From positions 1 through 27,235 of the forward strand of contig NW_003143419.1 of the NCBI RefSeq assembly GCF_000003605.2: a stretch of DNA of 27,235 bases. The letters are read 5' to 3'. Below are positions 16,580-26,439 of this stretch, in pieces. Below the pieces are notes generated by a model. It had not been told where the DNA came from. It ran no database searches and saw only the letters and a program-made list of their open reading frames with translations. The translations under genes and the position numbers were made by a program. Each line of letters begins with the position of its first letter. Positions within the stretch are counted from its first letter, which is position 1. The DNA comes from Saccoglossus kowalevskii (lineage: Eukaryota > Hemichordata > Enteropneusta > Harrimaniidae).

Positions 16580-16651
16580 GCCGTGATCGTCTAGTGGTTA
16601 GGACATTTCGTTATGGCAACAATAACCCAGGTTCGAATCCTGGTCTCGGCA
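16580..16651 (+). tRNA. tRNA-His-like (AUG), three stem mismatches
   Basis: G29T, G34A, C39A, G40A. Only pairs 27-43 and 28-42 remain in the anticodon stem. Flank TAGTTT. Class B spacer. Confidence 0.55.
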
Positions 16652-16805
16652 GATTGTGCGATATGTCGTTGTTTTGTTGTTTTAAGTCGTATTTTGGGAT
16701 TCTACATTCAATTCTTTTCCAGGGTAACAGGTTCGCAAACAAAATCAATGCACTATACTTGCTTTTCGTTTACATGATTCTTGGAAATTCGTACCTGTCT
16801 GGCTA

Positions 16806-16877
16806 GCCGTGATCGTCTCGTGGTTAGGACATTGCGTTGTGGCCGCAATAACCCAGGTTCGAATCCTGGTCTTGGCA
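16806..16877 (+). tRNA. tRNA-His (GUG), A14C
   Basis: A14C and C68T. Class C spacer with the shared 11-base deletion. Third member of the 4833/11203 family. Confidence 0.75.
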
Positions 16878-17054
16878 AATTGTGCGATATGTTTTTTCAT
16901 TGTTTTGAGTCGGATTTTGGAATTCTACATTCAATTCTATTCCAGGGTAAACATAATCACGCAGTCATCATAAACTGTGGATTAAATGCAAGATCAATGC
17001 ACTATAATTATTCGTCGCTTACTGAGTAACACGTAATCCGAACATGACTGGCTA

Positions 17055-17126
17055 GCCGTGATCGTCTAGTGGTTAGGACATTGCGTTGTGGCCGCAATAA
17101 CCCAGGTTCGAATCCTGGTCTCGGCA
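17055..17126 (+). tRNA. tRNA-His (GUG), consensus copy
   Basis: Identical to consensus, 5603 bases after the 11452 copy. Class A spacer. Confidence 0.95.
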
Positions 17127-17316
17127 GATTGTGCTATATGTAGTTTTTGTTGTTTTGCGTCGTATTTTGGAATTCTTCATTCAATTTTAATTCCAGGGTA
17201 ACAGGTTAGCAAACATAATCATGCAGTCATCGAAAACTGTAGATTAAATGCAAGATCAATGCAGTATACTCATTCGTTGCTTCCCGAGTAACACGTAATA
17301 CGAACATGACTGGCTA

Positions 17317-17388
17317 GACGTGATCGTCTAGTGGTTAGGACATTGCGTTGTGGCCGCAATAACCCAGGTTCGAATCCTGGTCTCGGCA
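17317..17388 (+). tRNA. tRNA-His (GUG), C2A
   Basis: C2A only. Partner of 11714. Class A spacer. Confidence 0.8.
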
Positions 17389-17580
17389 GATTGTGCTATA
17401 TGTAGTTTTTGTTGTTTTGCGTCGTATTTTGGAATTCTACATTCAATTTTAATTCCAGGGTAACAGGTTGGCAAACATAATCACGCAGTCATCTTAAACT
17501 GTAGATTAAATGCAAGATCATTGCACTATACTTATTCGTCGCTTACTGAGTAGCACGTAATCCAAACTAGACTCTAGTTA

Positions 17581-17652
17581 GCCGTGATCGTCTAGTGGTT
17601 AGGACATTTCGTTATGGCCACAATAACCCAGGTTCGAATCCTGGTCTCGGCA
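17581..17652 (+). tRNA. tRNA-His-like (AUG), base form
   Basis: AUG base form with the private AAACTAGACT flank of its partner at 11978. Class B spacer. Confidence 0.7.
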
Positions 17653-17805
17653 GATTGTGCGATATGTCGATGTTTTGTTGTTTTAAGTCGTATTTTGGGA
17701 TTCTACATTCAATTCTATTCCAGGTAACAGGTTCGCAAACAAAATCAATGCACTATACTTGCTTTTCGTTTACATGATTCTTGGAAATTCGAACATGTCT
17801 GACTA

Positions 17806-17877
17806 GCCGTGATCGTCAAGTGGTTAGGACAATGCGTTGTGGCCGCAATAACCTAGGTTCGAATCCTGGTCTCGGCA
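17806..17877 (+). tRNA. tRNA-His (GUG), T13A + T27A + C49T
   Basis: As 12203 plus T27A, which opens the outer anticodon-stem pair 27-43. Class A spacer. Confidence 0.75.
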
Positions 17878-18067
17878 GATTGTGCTATATGTAGTTTTTG
17901 TTGTTTTGCGTCGTATTTTGGAATTCTACATTCAATTTTAATTCCAGGGTAACAGGTTGGCAAACATAATCACGCAGTCATCATAAACTGTAGATTAAAT
18001 GCAATATCATTGCACTATACTTATTCGTCGCTTACTGAGTTGCACGTAATCCGAACATGACTGGCTA

Positions 18068-18139
18068 GCCGTGATCGTTTAGTGGTTAGGACATTGCGTT
18101 GTGGCCGCAATAACCCTGTTTCGAATCATGGTCTCGGCA
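18068..18139 (+). pseudogene. tRNA-His pseudogene (GUG), T stem lost
   Basis: Same A50T, G52T and C61A as 12465 plus C12T (a wobble). Class C spacer. Confidence 0.65.
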
Positions 18140-18327
18140 GATTGTGCGATATGTTTTTTTATTGTTTTGAGTCGTAATTTGGAAATCTACATTCAATTCT
18201 ATTCCAGGGTAACAGGTTAGTAAACATAATCACGCAGTCATCATAAACTGTGGATTAAATGCAAGATCAATGCACTATAATCATTCGTCGCTTACTGAGT
18301 AACATGTAATCCGAACATGACTGGCTA

Positions 18328-18399
18328 GCCGTGATCGTCTAGTGGTTAGGACATTGCGTTGTGGCCGCAATAACCCAGGTTCTAATCCTGGTCTCGGCA
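18328..18399 (+). tRNA. tRNA-His (GUG), G56T
   Basis: G56T gives TTCTAAT and removes a conserved purine of the B box; stems as in consensus. The spacer is a triple hybrid of class A, B and D and gives a 242-base unit. Confidence 0.75.
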
Positions 18400-18569
18400 G
18401 ATTGTGCCATATGTAGTTTTTGTTGTTTTGCGTCGTATTTTGGAATTCTACATTCAATTTTAATTCCAGGGTAACAGGTTCGCAAACAAATAGATTAAAT
18501 GCGAGATCAATGCACTATACTTATTCGTCGCTTACTGAGTAGCACGTAATCCGAACATGACTCTAGTTA

Positions 18570-18641
18570 GCCGTGATCGTCTAGTGGTTAGGACATTGCG
18601 TTGTGGCCACAATAACCCAGGTTCGAATCCTGGTCTCGGCA
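18570..18641 (+). tRNA. tRNA-His (GUG), G40A
   Basis: G40A only: C30-A40 mismatch. A GUG body with the AUG-type flank ACTCTAGTTA and 3' stem CACAA, so a chimera. Class C spacer. Confidence 0.75.
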
Positions 18642-18829
18642 GATTGTGCGAAATGTCTTTTTATTGTTTTGAGTCGTATTTTCGAATTCTACATTCAATT
18701 CTATTCCAGTGTAATAGGTTAGTAAACATAAGCACGCAGTCATCATAAACTGTGGATTAAATGCAAGATCAATGCACTATAATTATTCGTCGCTTACTGA
18801 GTAACACGTAATCCGAACATGACTGGCTA

Positions 18830-18901
18830 GCCGTGATCGTCTAGTGGTTAGGACATTGCGTTGTGGCCGCAATAACCCAGGTTCGAATCCTGATCTCGGC
18901 A
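18830..18901 (+). tRNA. tRNA-His (GUG), G64A
   Basis: Partner of 14254 with the same open pair 48-64. Class A spacer. Confidence 0.8.
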
Positions 18902-19091
18902 GATTGTGCTATATGTAGTTTTTGTTGTTTTGCGTCGTATTTTGGAATTCTTCATTCAATTTTAATTCCAGGGTAACAGGTTAGCAAACATAATCATGCA
19001 GTCATCAAAAACTGTAGATTAAATGCAAGATCAATGCACTATACTCATTCGTTGCTCCCTGAGTAACACGTAATACGAACATGACTGGCTA

Positions 19092-19163
19092 GCCGTGATC
19101 GTCTAGTGGTTAGGACATTGCGTTGTGGCCGCAATAACCCAGGTTCGAATCCTGGTCTAGGCA
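19092..19163 (+). tRNA. tRNA-His (GUG), C68A
   Basis: C68A opens 4-68 beside 5-67, yet the spacer is class A instead of E. The D stem is consensus. Confidence 0.75.
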
Positions 19164-19355
19164 GATTGTGCTATATGTAGTTTTTGTTGTTTTGCGTCGT
19201 ATTTTGGAATTCTACATTCAATTTTAATTCCAGGGTAACAGGATGGCAAACATAATCACGCAGTCATCATAAACTGTAGATTAAATGCAAGATCATTGCA
19301 CTATACTTATTCATCTCTTACTGAGTAGCACGTAATCCGAACATGACTCTAGTTA

Positions 19356-19427
19356 GCCGTGATCGTCTAGTGGTTAAGACATTTCGTTATGGCCACAATA
19401 ACCCAGGTTCGAATCCTGGTCTCGGCA
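19356..19427 (+). tRNA. tRNA-His-like (AUG), G22A
   Basis: Partner of 14780 (AUG base form plus G22A). Class B spacer. Confidence 0.7.
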
Positions 19428-19580
19428 GATTGTGCGATATGTCGTTGTTTTGTTGTTTTAAGTCGTATTTTGGGATTCTACATTCAATTCTATTCCAGGT
19501 AACAGGTTCGCAAACAAAATCAATGCACTATACTTGGTTTTCGTTTACATGATTCTTGGAAATTCGAACATGTCTGACTA

Positions 19581-19652
19581 GCCGTGATCGTCTAGTGGTT
19601 AGGACATTGCGTTGTGGCCGCAATAACCCAGGTTCGAATCCTGGTCTCGGCA
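19581..19652 (+). tRNA. tRNA-His (GUG), consensus copy
   Basis: Identical to consensus. Partner of 15005. Class A spacer. Confidence 0.95.
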
Positions 19653-19842
19653 GATTGTGCTATATGTAGTTTTTGTTGTTTTGCGTCGTATTTTGGAATT
19701 CTACATTCAATTTTAATTCCAGGGTAACAGGTTGGCAAACATAATCACGCAGTCATCATAAACTGTGGATTAAATGCAAGATCATTGCACTATACTTATT
19801 CGTCGCTTACTGAGTAACACGTAATCCGAACATGACTGGCTA

Positions 19843-19914
19843 GCCGTGATCATCTAGTGGTTAGGACATTGCGTTGTGGCCGCAATAACCCAGGTTCGAA
19901 TCCTGGTCTCGGCA
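19843..19914 (+). tRNA. tRNA-His (GUG), G10A
   Basis: G10A as in 15527, but it sits where the 15267 partner is expected and is followed by a shortened class B spacer (one T lost in each of two runs). Confidence 0.8.
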
Positions 19915-20057
19915 GATTGTGCGATATGTCATTGTTTTAAGTCGTATTTGGGATTCTACATTCAATTCTATTCCAGGTAACAGGTTCGCAAACAAAATCA
20001 ATGCACTATACTTGCTTTTCGTTTACATGATCTTGGAAATTCGAACATGTCTGACTA

Positions 20058-20129
20058 GCCGTGATCGTCTAGTGGTTAGGACATTGCGTTGTGGCCGCAA
20101 TAACCTAGGTTCGAATCCTGGTCTCGGCA
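20058..20129 (+). tRNA. tRNA-His (GUG), C49T class
   Basis: C49T alone, after a class B spacer. Class A spacer follows. Confidence 0.88.
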
Positions 20130-20319
20130 GATTGTGCTATATGTAGTTTTTGTTGTTTTGCGTCGTATTTTGGAATTCTACATTCAATTTTAATTCCAGG
20201 GTAACAGGTTGGCAAACATAATCACGCAGTCATCATAAACTGTAGATTAAATGCAAGATCAATGCACTATACTTATTCGTTGCTTCCTGAGTAACACGTA
20301 ATACGAACATGACTGGCTA

Positions 20320-20391
20320 GCCGTGATCGTCTAGTGGTTAGCACATTGCGTTGTGGCCGCAATAACCCAGGTTCGAATCCTGGTCTAGGCA
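20320..20391 (+). tRNA. tRNA-His-like (GUG), TCTAGGCA class
   Basis: G23C and C68A. Mismatches 12-23 and 4-68. Class E spacer. Confidence 0.7.
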
Positions 20392-20581
20392 GATTGTGCG
20401 ATATGTCGTTTTTGTTGTTTTGCGTCGTATTTGGGAATTCTTCATTCAATTTTAATTCCAGGGTAACAGGTTAGCAAACATAATCATGCAGTCATCATGA
20501 ACTGTGGATTAAATGCAAGATCAATGCACTATACTTATTCGTTGCTTCCTGAGTAACACGTAATATGAACATGACTGGCTA

Positions 20582-20653
20582 GCCGTGATCGTCTAGTGGT
20601 TAGGACATTGCGTTGTGGCCGCAATAACCCAGGTTAGAATCCTGGTCTCGGCA
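20582..20653 (+). tRNA. tRNA-His (GUG), C55A
   Basis: C55A turns the B box into GGTTAGAATCC and would impair TFIIIC binding. Stems as in consensus. The flank carries the private AATATGAACATG. Class A spacer. Confidence 0.7.
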
Positions 20654-20843
20654 GATTGTGCTATATGTAGTTTTTGTTGTTTTGAGTCGTATTTTGGAAT
20701 TCTACATTCAATTTTAATTCCAGGGTAACAGGTTGGCAAACATAATCACGCAGTCATCATAAACTGTAGATTAAATGCAAGATCATTGCACTATACTTAT
20801 TCGTCGCTTACTGAGTAACACGTAATCCGAACATGACTGGCTA

Positions 20844-20915
20844 GCCGTGATCGTCTAGTGGTTAGGACATTGCGTTGTGGCCGCAATAACCCAGGTTCGA
20901 ATCCTGGTCTCGGCA
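20844..20915 (+). tRNA. tRNA-His (GUG), consensus copy
   Basis: Identical to consensus. Class A spacer with the GGGTAACGGG subtype. Confidence 0.95.
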
Positions 20916-21105
20916 GATTGTGCTATATGTAGTTTTTGTTGTTTTGCGTCGTATTTTGGAATTCTACATTCAATTTTAATTCCAGGGTAACGGGTTAGCA
21001 AACATAATCATGCAGTCATCATAAACTGTAGATTAAATGCAAGATCAATGCACTATACTTATTCGTTGCTTCCTGAGTAACACGTAATACGAACATGACT
21101 GGCTA

Positions 21106-21177
21106 GCCGTGATCGTCTAGTGGTTAGCACATTGCGTTGTGGCCGCAATAAAACAGGTTCGAATCCTGGTCTAGGCA
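21106..21177 (+). tRNA. tRNA-His-like (GUG), TCTAGGCA class
   Basis: G23C, C47A, C48A, C68A. The outer T-stem pair 48-64 is lost. Class E spacer. Confidence 0.6.
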
Positions 21178-21367
21178 GATTGTGCGATATGTCGTTTTTG
21201 TTGTTTTGCGTCGTATTTGGGAATTCTTCATTCAATTTTAATTCCAGGGTAACAGGTTAGCAAACATAATCATGCAGTCATCATGAACTGTGGATTAAAT
21301 GCAAGATCAATGCACTATACTTATTCGTTGCTTCCTGAGTAACACGTAATATGAACATGACTGGCTA

Positions 21368-21439
21368 GCCGTGATCGTCTAGTGGTTAGGACATTGCGTT
21401 GTGGCCGCAATAACCCAGGTTCGAATCCTGGTCTCGGCA
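21368..21439 (+). tRNA. tRNA-His (GUG), consensus copy
   Basis: Identical to consensus, with the AATATGAACATG flank shared with 20582. Class A spacer. Confidence 0.95.
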
Positions 21440-21629
21440 GATTGTGCTATATGTAGTTTTTGTTGTTTTGCGTCGTATTTTGGAATTCTACATTCAATTT
21501 TAATTCCAGGGTAACAGGTTGGCAAACATAATCACGCAGTCATCATAAACTGTAGATTAAATGCAAGATCATTGCACTATACTTATTCGTCGCTTACTGA
21601 GTAACACGTAATCCGAACATGACTGGCTA

Positions 21630-21701
21630 GCCGTGATCGTCTAGTGGTTAGGACATTGCGTTGTGGCCGCAATAACCCAGGTTCGAATCCTGGTCTCGGC
21701 A
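21630..21701 (+). tRNA. tRNA-His (GUG), consensus copy
   Basis: Identical to consensus, 786 bases after 20844. Class A spacer. Confidence 0.95.
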
Positions 21702-21893
21702 GATTGTGCTATATGTAGTTTTTGTTGTTTTGCGTCGTATTTTGGAATTCTACATTCAATTTTAATTCCAGGGTAACGGGTTAGCAAACATAATCATGCA
21801 GTCATCATAAACTGTAGATTAAATGCAAGATCATTGCACTATACTTATTCGTCGCTTACTGAGTAGCACGTAATCCGAACATGACTCTAGTTA

Positions 21894-21965
21894 GCCGTGA
21901 TCGTCTAGTGGTTAAGACATTTCGTTATGGCCACAATAACCCAGGTTCGAATCCTGGTCTCGGCA
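21894..21965 (+). tRNA. tRNA-His-like (AUG), G22A
   Basis: AUG base form plus G22A. The class B spacer is shortened, with changed runs (GTTGTTTAAG, GGGGATC). Confidence 0.68.
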
Positions 21966-22108
21966 GATTGTGCGATATGTCGTTGTTTAAGTCGAATTTG
22001 GGGATCTACATTCAATTCTATTCCAGGTAACAGGTTCGCAAACAAAATCAATGCACTATACTTTCTTTTCGTTTACATGATTCTTGGAAATTCGAACATG
22101 TCTGACTA

Positions 22109-22180
22109 GCCGTGATCGTCTAGTGGTTAGGACATTGCGTTGTGGCCGCAATAACCTAGGTTCGAATCCCGGTCTCGGCA
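22109..22180 (+). tRNA. tRNA-His (GUG), C49T + T62C
   Basis: T62C opens the middle T-stem pair 50-62. C49T is a wobble. Class A spacer. Confidence 0.78.
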
Positions 22181-22370
22181 GATTGTGCTATATGTAGTTT
22201 TTGTTGTTTTGCGTCGTATTTTGGAATTCTACATTCAATTTTAATTCCAGGGTAACAGGTTGGCAAACATAATCACGCAGTCATCATAAACTGTAGATTA
22301 AATGCAAGATCAATGCACTATACTTATTCGTTGCTTCCTGAGTAACACGTAGTACGAACATGACTGGCTA

Positions 22371-22442
22371 GCCGTGATCGTCAAGTGGTTAGCACATTGC
22401 GTTGTGGCCGCAATAACCCAGGTTCGAATCCTGGTCTAGGCA
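22371..22442 (+). tRNA. tRNA-His-like (GUG), TCTAGGCA class
   Basis: T13A, G23C, C68A. Two of four D-stem pairs are lost. Class E spacer. Confidence 0.62.
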
Positions 22443-22632
22443 GATTGTGCGATATGTCGTTTTTGTTGTTTTGCGTCGTATTTGGGAATTCTTCATTCAA
22501 TTTTAATTCCAGGGTAACAGGTTAGCAAACATAATCATGCAGTCATCATGAACTGTGGATTAAATGCAACATCAATGCACTATACTTATTCGTTGCGTCC
22601 TGAGTAACACGTAATACGAACATGACTGGCTA

Positions 22633-22704
22633 GCCGTGATCGTCTAGTGGTTAGGACATTGCGTTGTGGCTGCAATAACCCAGGTTCGAATCCTGGTCTC
22701 GGCA
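22633..22704 (+). tRNA. tRNA-His (GUG), C39T
   Basis: C39T makes a G31-U39 wobble next to the loop. Class A spacer. Confidence 0.88.
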
Positions 22705-22896
22705 GATTGTGCTATATGTAGTTTTTGTTGTTTTGCGTCGTATTTTGGAATTCTACATTCAATTTTAATTCCAGGGTAACAGGTTGGCAAACATAATCAC
22801 GCAGTCATCATAAACTGTAGATTAAATGCAAGATCATTGCACTATACTTATTCGTCGCTTACTGAGTAGCACGTAATCCGAATATGACTCTAGTTA

Positions 22897-22968
22897 GCCG
22901 TGATCGTCTAGTGGTTAGGACATTTCGTTATGGCCACAATAACCCAGGTTCGAATCCTGGTCTCAGCA
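22897..22968 (+). tRNA. tRNA-His-like (AUG), G69A
   Basis: AUG base form plus G69A (C3-A69 mismatch). Class B spacer with TCATTGCACTG. Confidence 0.62.
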
Positions 22969-23121
22969 GATTGTGCGATATGTCGTTGTTTTGTTGTTTT
23001 AAGTCGTATTTTGGGATTCTACATTCAATTCTATTCCAGGTAACAGGTTCGCAAACAAAATCATTGCACTGTACTTGATTTTCGTTTACATGATTCTTGG
23101 AAATTCGAACATGTCTGACTA

Positions 23122-23193
23122 GCCGTGATCGTCTAGTGGTTAGGACATTGCGTTGTGGCCGCAATAACCTAGGTTCGAATCCTGGTCTCGGCA
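23122..23193 (+). tRNA. tRNA-His (GUG), C49T class
   Basis: C49T alone, after class B. Class A spacer. Confidence 0.88.
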
Positions 23194-23385
23194 GATTGTG
23201 CTATATGTAGTTTTTGTTGTTTTGCGTCGTATTTTGGAATTCTACATTCAATTTTAATTCCAGGGTAACGGGTTAGCAAACATAATCATGCAGTCATCAT
23301 AAACTGTAGATTAAATGCAAGATCATTGCACTATACTTATTCGTCGCTTACTGAGTAGCACGTAATCCGAACATGACTCTAGTTA

Positions 23386-23457
23386 GCCGTGATCGTCTAG
23401 TGGTTAGGACATTTCGTTATGGCCGCAATAACCCAGGTTCGAATCCTGGTCTAGGCA
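23386..23457 (+). tRNA. tRNA-His-like (AUG), chimera with TCTAGGCA end
   Basis: G29T, G34A and C68A, but G40 is kept, so only T29-C41 fails in the anticodon stem. The 5' half is AUG-class; the 3' half and class E spacer come from the TCTAGGCA class. The switch lies at positions 35-40. Confidence 0.65.
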
Positions 23458-23647
23458 GATTGTGCGATATGTCGTTTTTGTTGTTTTGCGTCGTATTTGG
23501 GAATTCTTCATTCAATTTTAATTCCAGGGTAACAGGTTAGCAAACATAATCATGCAGTCATCATGAACTGTGGATTAAATGCAAGATCAATGCACTATAC
23601 TTATTCGTTGCTTCCTGAGTAACACGTAATACGAACATGACTGGCTA

Positions 23648-23719
23648 GCCGTGATCGTCTAGTGGTTAGGACATTGCGTTGTGGCCGCAATAACCTGGGT
23701 TCGAATCCTGGTCTCGGCA
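23648..23719 (+). tRNA. tRNA-His (GUG), C49T + A50G
   Basis: Two adjacent wobbles in the T stem (49-63, 50-62). Class A spacer. Confidence 0.85.
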
Positions 23720-23909
23720 GATTGTGCTATGTGTAGTTTTTGTTGTTTTGCGTCGTATTTTGGAATTCTACATTCAATTTTAATTCCAGGGTAACAGGTT
23801 GGCAAACATAATCACGCAGTCATCATAAACTGTAGATTAAATGCAAGATCAATGCACTATACTTATTCGTTACTTCCTGAGTAACACGTAATACGAACAT
23901 GACTGGCTA

Positions 23910-23981
23910 GCCGTGATCGTCTAGTGGTTAGCACATTGCGTTGTGGCCGCAATAACCCAGGTTCGAATCCTGGTCTAGGCA
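23910..23981 (+). tRNA. tRNA-His-like (GUG), TCTAGGCA class
   Basis: G23C and C68A. The class E spacer has lost one T in each of two runs. Confidence 0.68.
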
Positions 23982-24169
23982 GATTGTGCGATATGTCGTT
24001 TTTGTTGTTTGCGTCGTATTGGGAATTCTTCATTCAATTTTAATTCCAGGGTAACAGGTTAGCAAACATAATCATGCAGTCATCATGAACTGTGGATTAA
24101 ATGCAAGATCAATGCACTATACTTATTCGTTGCTTCCTGAGTAACACGTAATATGAACATGACTGGCTA

Positions 24170-24241
24170 GCCGTGATCGTCTAGTGGTTAGGACATTTCG
24201 TTATGGCCACAATAACCCAGGTTCGAATCCTGGTCTCGGCA
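24170..24241 (+). tRNA. tRNA-His-like (AUG), GGCTA flank
   Basis: AUG base form. The only AUG copy with the GUG-type flank ACTGGCTA, and followed by class A, so an AUG core has been inserted into a GUG unit, as in gene conversion. Confidence 0.7.
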
Positions 24242-24433
24242 GATTGTGCTATATGTAGTTTTTGTTGTTTTGCGTCGTATTTTGGAATTCTACATTCAAT
24301 TTTAATTCCAGGGTAACGGGTTAGCAAACATAATCATGCAGTCATCATAAACTGTAGATTAAATGCAAGATCATTGCACTATACTTATTCGTCGCTTACT
24401 GAGTAGCACGTAATCCGAACATGACTCTAGTTA

Positions 24434-24505
24434 GCCGTGATCGTCTAGTGGTTAGGACATTTCGTTATGGCCACAATAACCCAGGTTCGAATCCTGGTCT
24501 CGGCA
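24434..24505 (+). tRNA. tRNA-His-like (AUG), base form
   Basis: AUG base form directly after another AUG copy. Shortened class B spacer. Confidence 0.7.
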
Positions 24506-24650
24506 GATTGTGCGATATGTCATTGTTTTAAGTCGTATTTTGGGATTCTACATTCAATTCTATTCCAGGTAACAGGTTCGCAAACAAAATCAATGCACTA
24601 TACTTGCTTTTCGTTTACATGATTCTTGGAAATTCGAACATGTCTGACTA

Positions 24651-24722
24651 GCCGTGATCGTCTAGTGGTTAGGACATTGCGTTGTGGCCGCAATAACCTA
24701 GGTTCGAATCCTGGTCTCGGCA
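24651..24722 (+). tRNA. tRNA-His (GUG), C49T class
   Basis: C49T alone. Class A spacer ends in the rare GTAGTTCGAATATG flank. Confidence 0.88.
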
Positions 24723-24912
24723 GATTGTGCTATATGTAGTTTTTGTTGTTTTGCGTCGTATTTTGGAATTCTACATTCAATTTTAATTCCAGGGTAACAG
24801 GTTGGCAAACATAATCACGCAGTCATCATAAACTGTAGATTAAATGCAAGATCAATGCACTATACTTATTCGTTGCTTCTTGAGTAACACGTAGTTCGAA
24901 TATGACTGGCTA

Positions 24913-24984
24913 GACGTGATCGTCTAGTGGTTAGGACATTCCGTTGTGGCCACAATAACCCAGGTTCGAATCCTGGTTTCGGCA
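24913..24984 (+). tRNA. tRNA-His-like (GUG), C2A + CACAA
   Basis: C2A, G29C, G40A, C66T. The spacer starts as class C (T7) and continues as class A. Partner of 26440. Confidence 0.65.
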
Positions 24985-25175
24985 GATTGTGCGATATGTT
25001 TTTTTGTTGTTTTGCGTCATATTTTGGAATTCTACATTCAATTTTAATTCCAGGGTAACAGGTTGGCAAACATAATCACGCAGTCATCATAAACTGTAGA
25101 TTAAATGCAAGATCATTGCACTATACTTATTCGTCGCTTACTGAGTAGCACGTAATCCGAACATGACTCTAGTTA

Positions 25176-25247
25176 GCCGTGATCGTCTAGTGGTTAGGAC
25201 ATTTCGTTATGGCCACAATAACCCAGGTTCGAATCCTGGTCTCGGCA
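25176..25247 (+). tRNA. tRNA-His-like (AUG), class A/C spacer
   Basis: AUG base form. The spacer is class A at the start, class C at the end (CATCAACTGTGG, CTATAATTA). Three single A residues are missing just before the next gene (about 25410-25422). Confidence 0.7.
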
Positions 25248-25434
25248 GATTGTGCTATATGTAGTTTTTGTTGTTTTGCGTCGTATTTTGGAATTCTACA
25301 TTCAATTTTAATTCCAGGGTAACAGGTTGGCAAACATAATCACGCAGTCATCATCAACTGTGGATTAAATGCAAGATCAATGCACTATAATTATTCGTCG
25401 CTTACTGAGTACACGTATCCGACATGACTGGTTA

Positions 25435-25506
25435 GCCGTGATCGTCTAGTGGTTAGGACATTGCGTTGTGGCCGCAATAACCCAGGTTCGAATCCTGGTC
25501 TCGGCA
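25435..25506 (+). tRNA. tRNA-His (GUG), consensus copy
   Basis: Identical to consensus, flank GGTTA. Class A spacer. Confidence 0.95.
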
Positions 25507-25698
25507 GATTGTGCTATATGTAGTTTTTGTTGTTTTGCGTCGTATTTTGGAATTCTACATTCAATTTTAATTCCAGGGTAACGGGTTAGCAAACATAATC
25601 ATGCAGTCATCATAAACTGTAGATTAAATGCAAGATCATTGCACTATACTTATTCGTCGCTTACTGAGTAGCACGTAATCCGAACATGACTCTAGTTA

Positions 25699-25770
25699 GC
25701 CGTGATCGTCTAGTGGTTAGGACATTTCGTTATGGCCACAATAACCCAGGTTCGAAACCTGGTCTCGGCA
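25699..25770 (+). tRNA. tRNA-His-like (AUG), T59A
   Basis: AUG base form plus T59A in the T loop. Shortened class B spacer. Confidence 0.66.
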
Positions 25771-25915
25771 GATTGTGCGATATGTCATTGTTTTAAGTCG
25801 TATTTTGGGATTCTACATTCAATTCTATTCCAGGTAACAGGTTCGCAAACAAAATCAATGCACTATACTTGCTTTTCGTTTACATGATTCTTGGAAATTC
25901 GAACATGTCTGACTA

Positions 25916-25987
25916 GCCGTGATCGTCTAGTGGTTAGGACATTGCGTTGTGGCCGCAATAACCTAGGTTCGAATCCTGGTCTCGGCA
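25916..25987 (+). tRNA. tRNA-His (GUG), C49T class
   Basis: C49T alone. Class A spacer. Confidence 0.88.
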
Positions 25988-26177
25988 GATTGTGCTATAT
26001 GTAGTTTTTGTTGTTTTGCGTCGTATTTTGGAATTCTACATTCAATTTTAATTCCAGGGTAACAGGTTGGCAAACATAATCACGCAGTCATCATAAACTG
26101 TGGATTAAATGCAAGACCATTGCACTATACTTATTCGTCGCTTACTGAGTAGCACGTAATCCGAACATGACTGGCTA

Positions 26178-26249
26178 GCCGTGATCGTCTAGTGGTTAGG
26201 ACATTGCGTTGTGGCCGCAATAACCCAGGTTCGAATCCTGGTCTCGGCA
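26178..26249 (+). tRNA. tRNA-His (GUG), consensus copy
   Basis: Identical to consensus. An extra unit with no partner in the preceding 24.7-25.2 kb module. Class A spacer. Confidence 0.95.
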
Positions 26250-26439
26250 GATTGTGCTATATGTAGTTTTTGTTGTTTTGTGTCGTATTTTGGAATTCTA
26301 CATTCAACTTTAATTCCAGGGTAACAGGTTAGCAAACATAATCATGCAGTCATCAAAAACTGTAGAATAAATGCAAGATCAATGCACTATACTTCTTGGT
26401 TGCTTCTTGAGTAACACGTAGTTCGAACATGACTGGCTA

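Larger units (their letters stand above)
16658..18343 (+). repeat. Higher-order repeat HOR-d, copy 2
   Basis: Partner of 11055-12740. Exact constant offset over seven genes implies a recent duplication. Confidence 0.88.
18491..19806 (+). repeat. Higher-order repeat HOR-e, copy 2
   Basis: Partner of 13915-15230. HOR-d and HOR-e lie in the same order in both places, but the second place lacks 1027 bases (about four units) between them. Confidence 0.85.
20320..21105 (+). repeat. Three-unit repeat HOR-f, copy 1 (offset 786)
   Basis: Starts 20320, 20582 and 20844 match 21106, 21368 and 21630. Shared AATATGAACATG flank before the middle unit. Confidence 0.82.
21106..21891 (+). repeat. Three-unit repeat HOR-f, copy 2
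   Basis: Directly adjacent to copy 1. A 786-base tandem duplication of three units. Similarity weakens in the last spacer. Confidence 0.78.
24913..25706 (+). repeat. Higher-order repeat HOR-g, copy 1 (offset 1527-1530)
   Basis: Starts 24913, 25176, 25435 and 25699 match 26440, 26703, 26965 and 27229. The offset grows from 1527 to 1530 because three A residues are absent near 25410-25422. A second offset, 1265, links 24170-24722 with 25435-25987. Confidence 0.85.
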
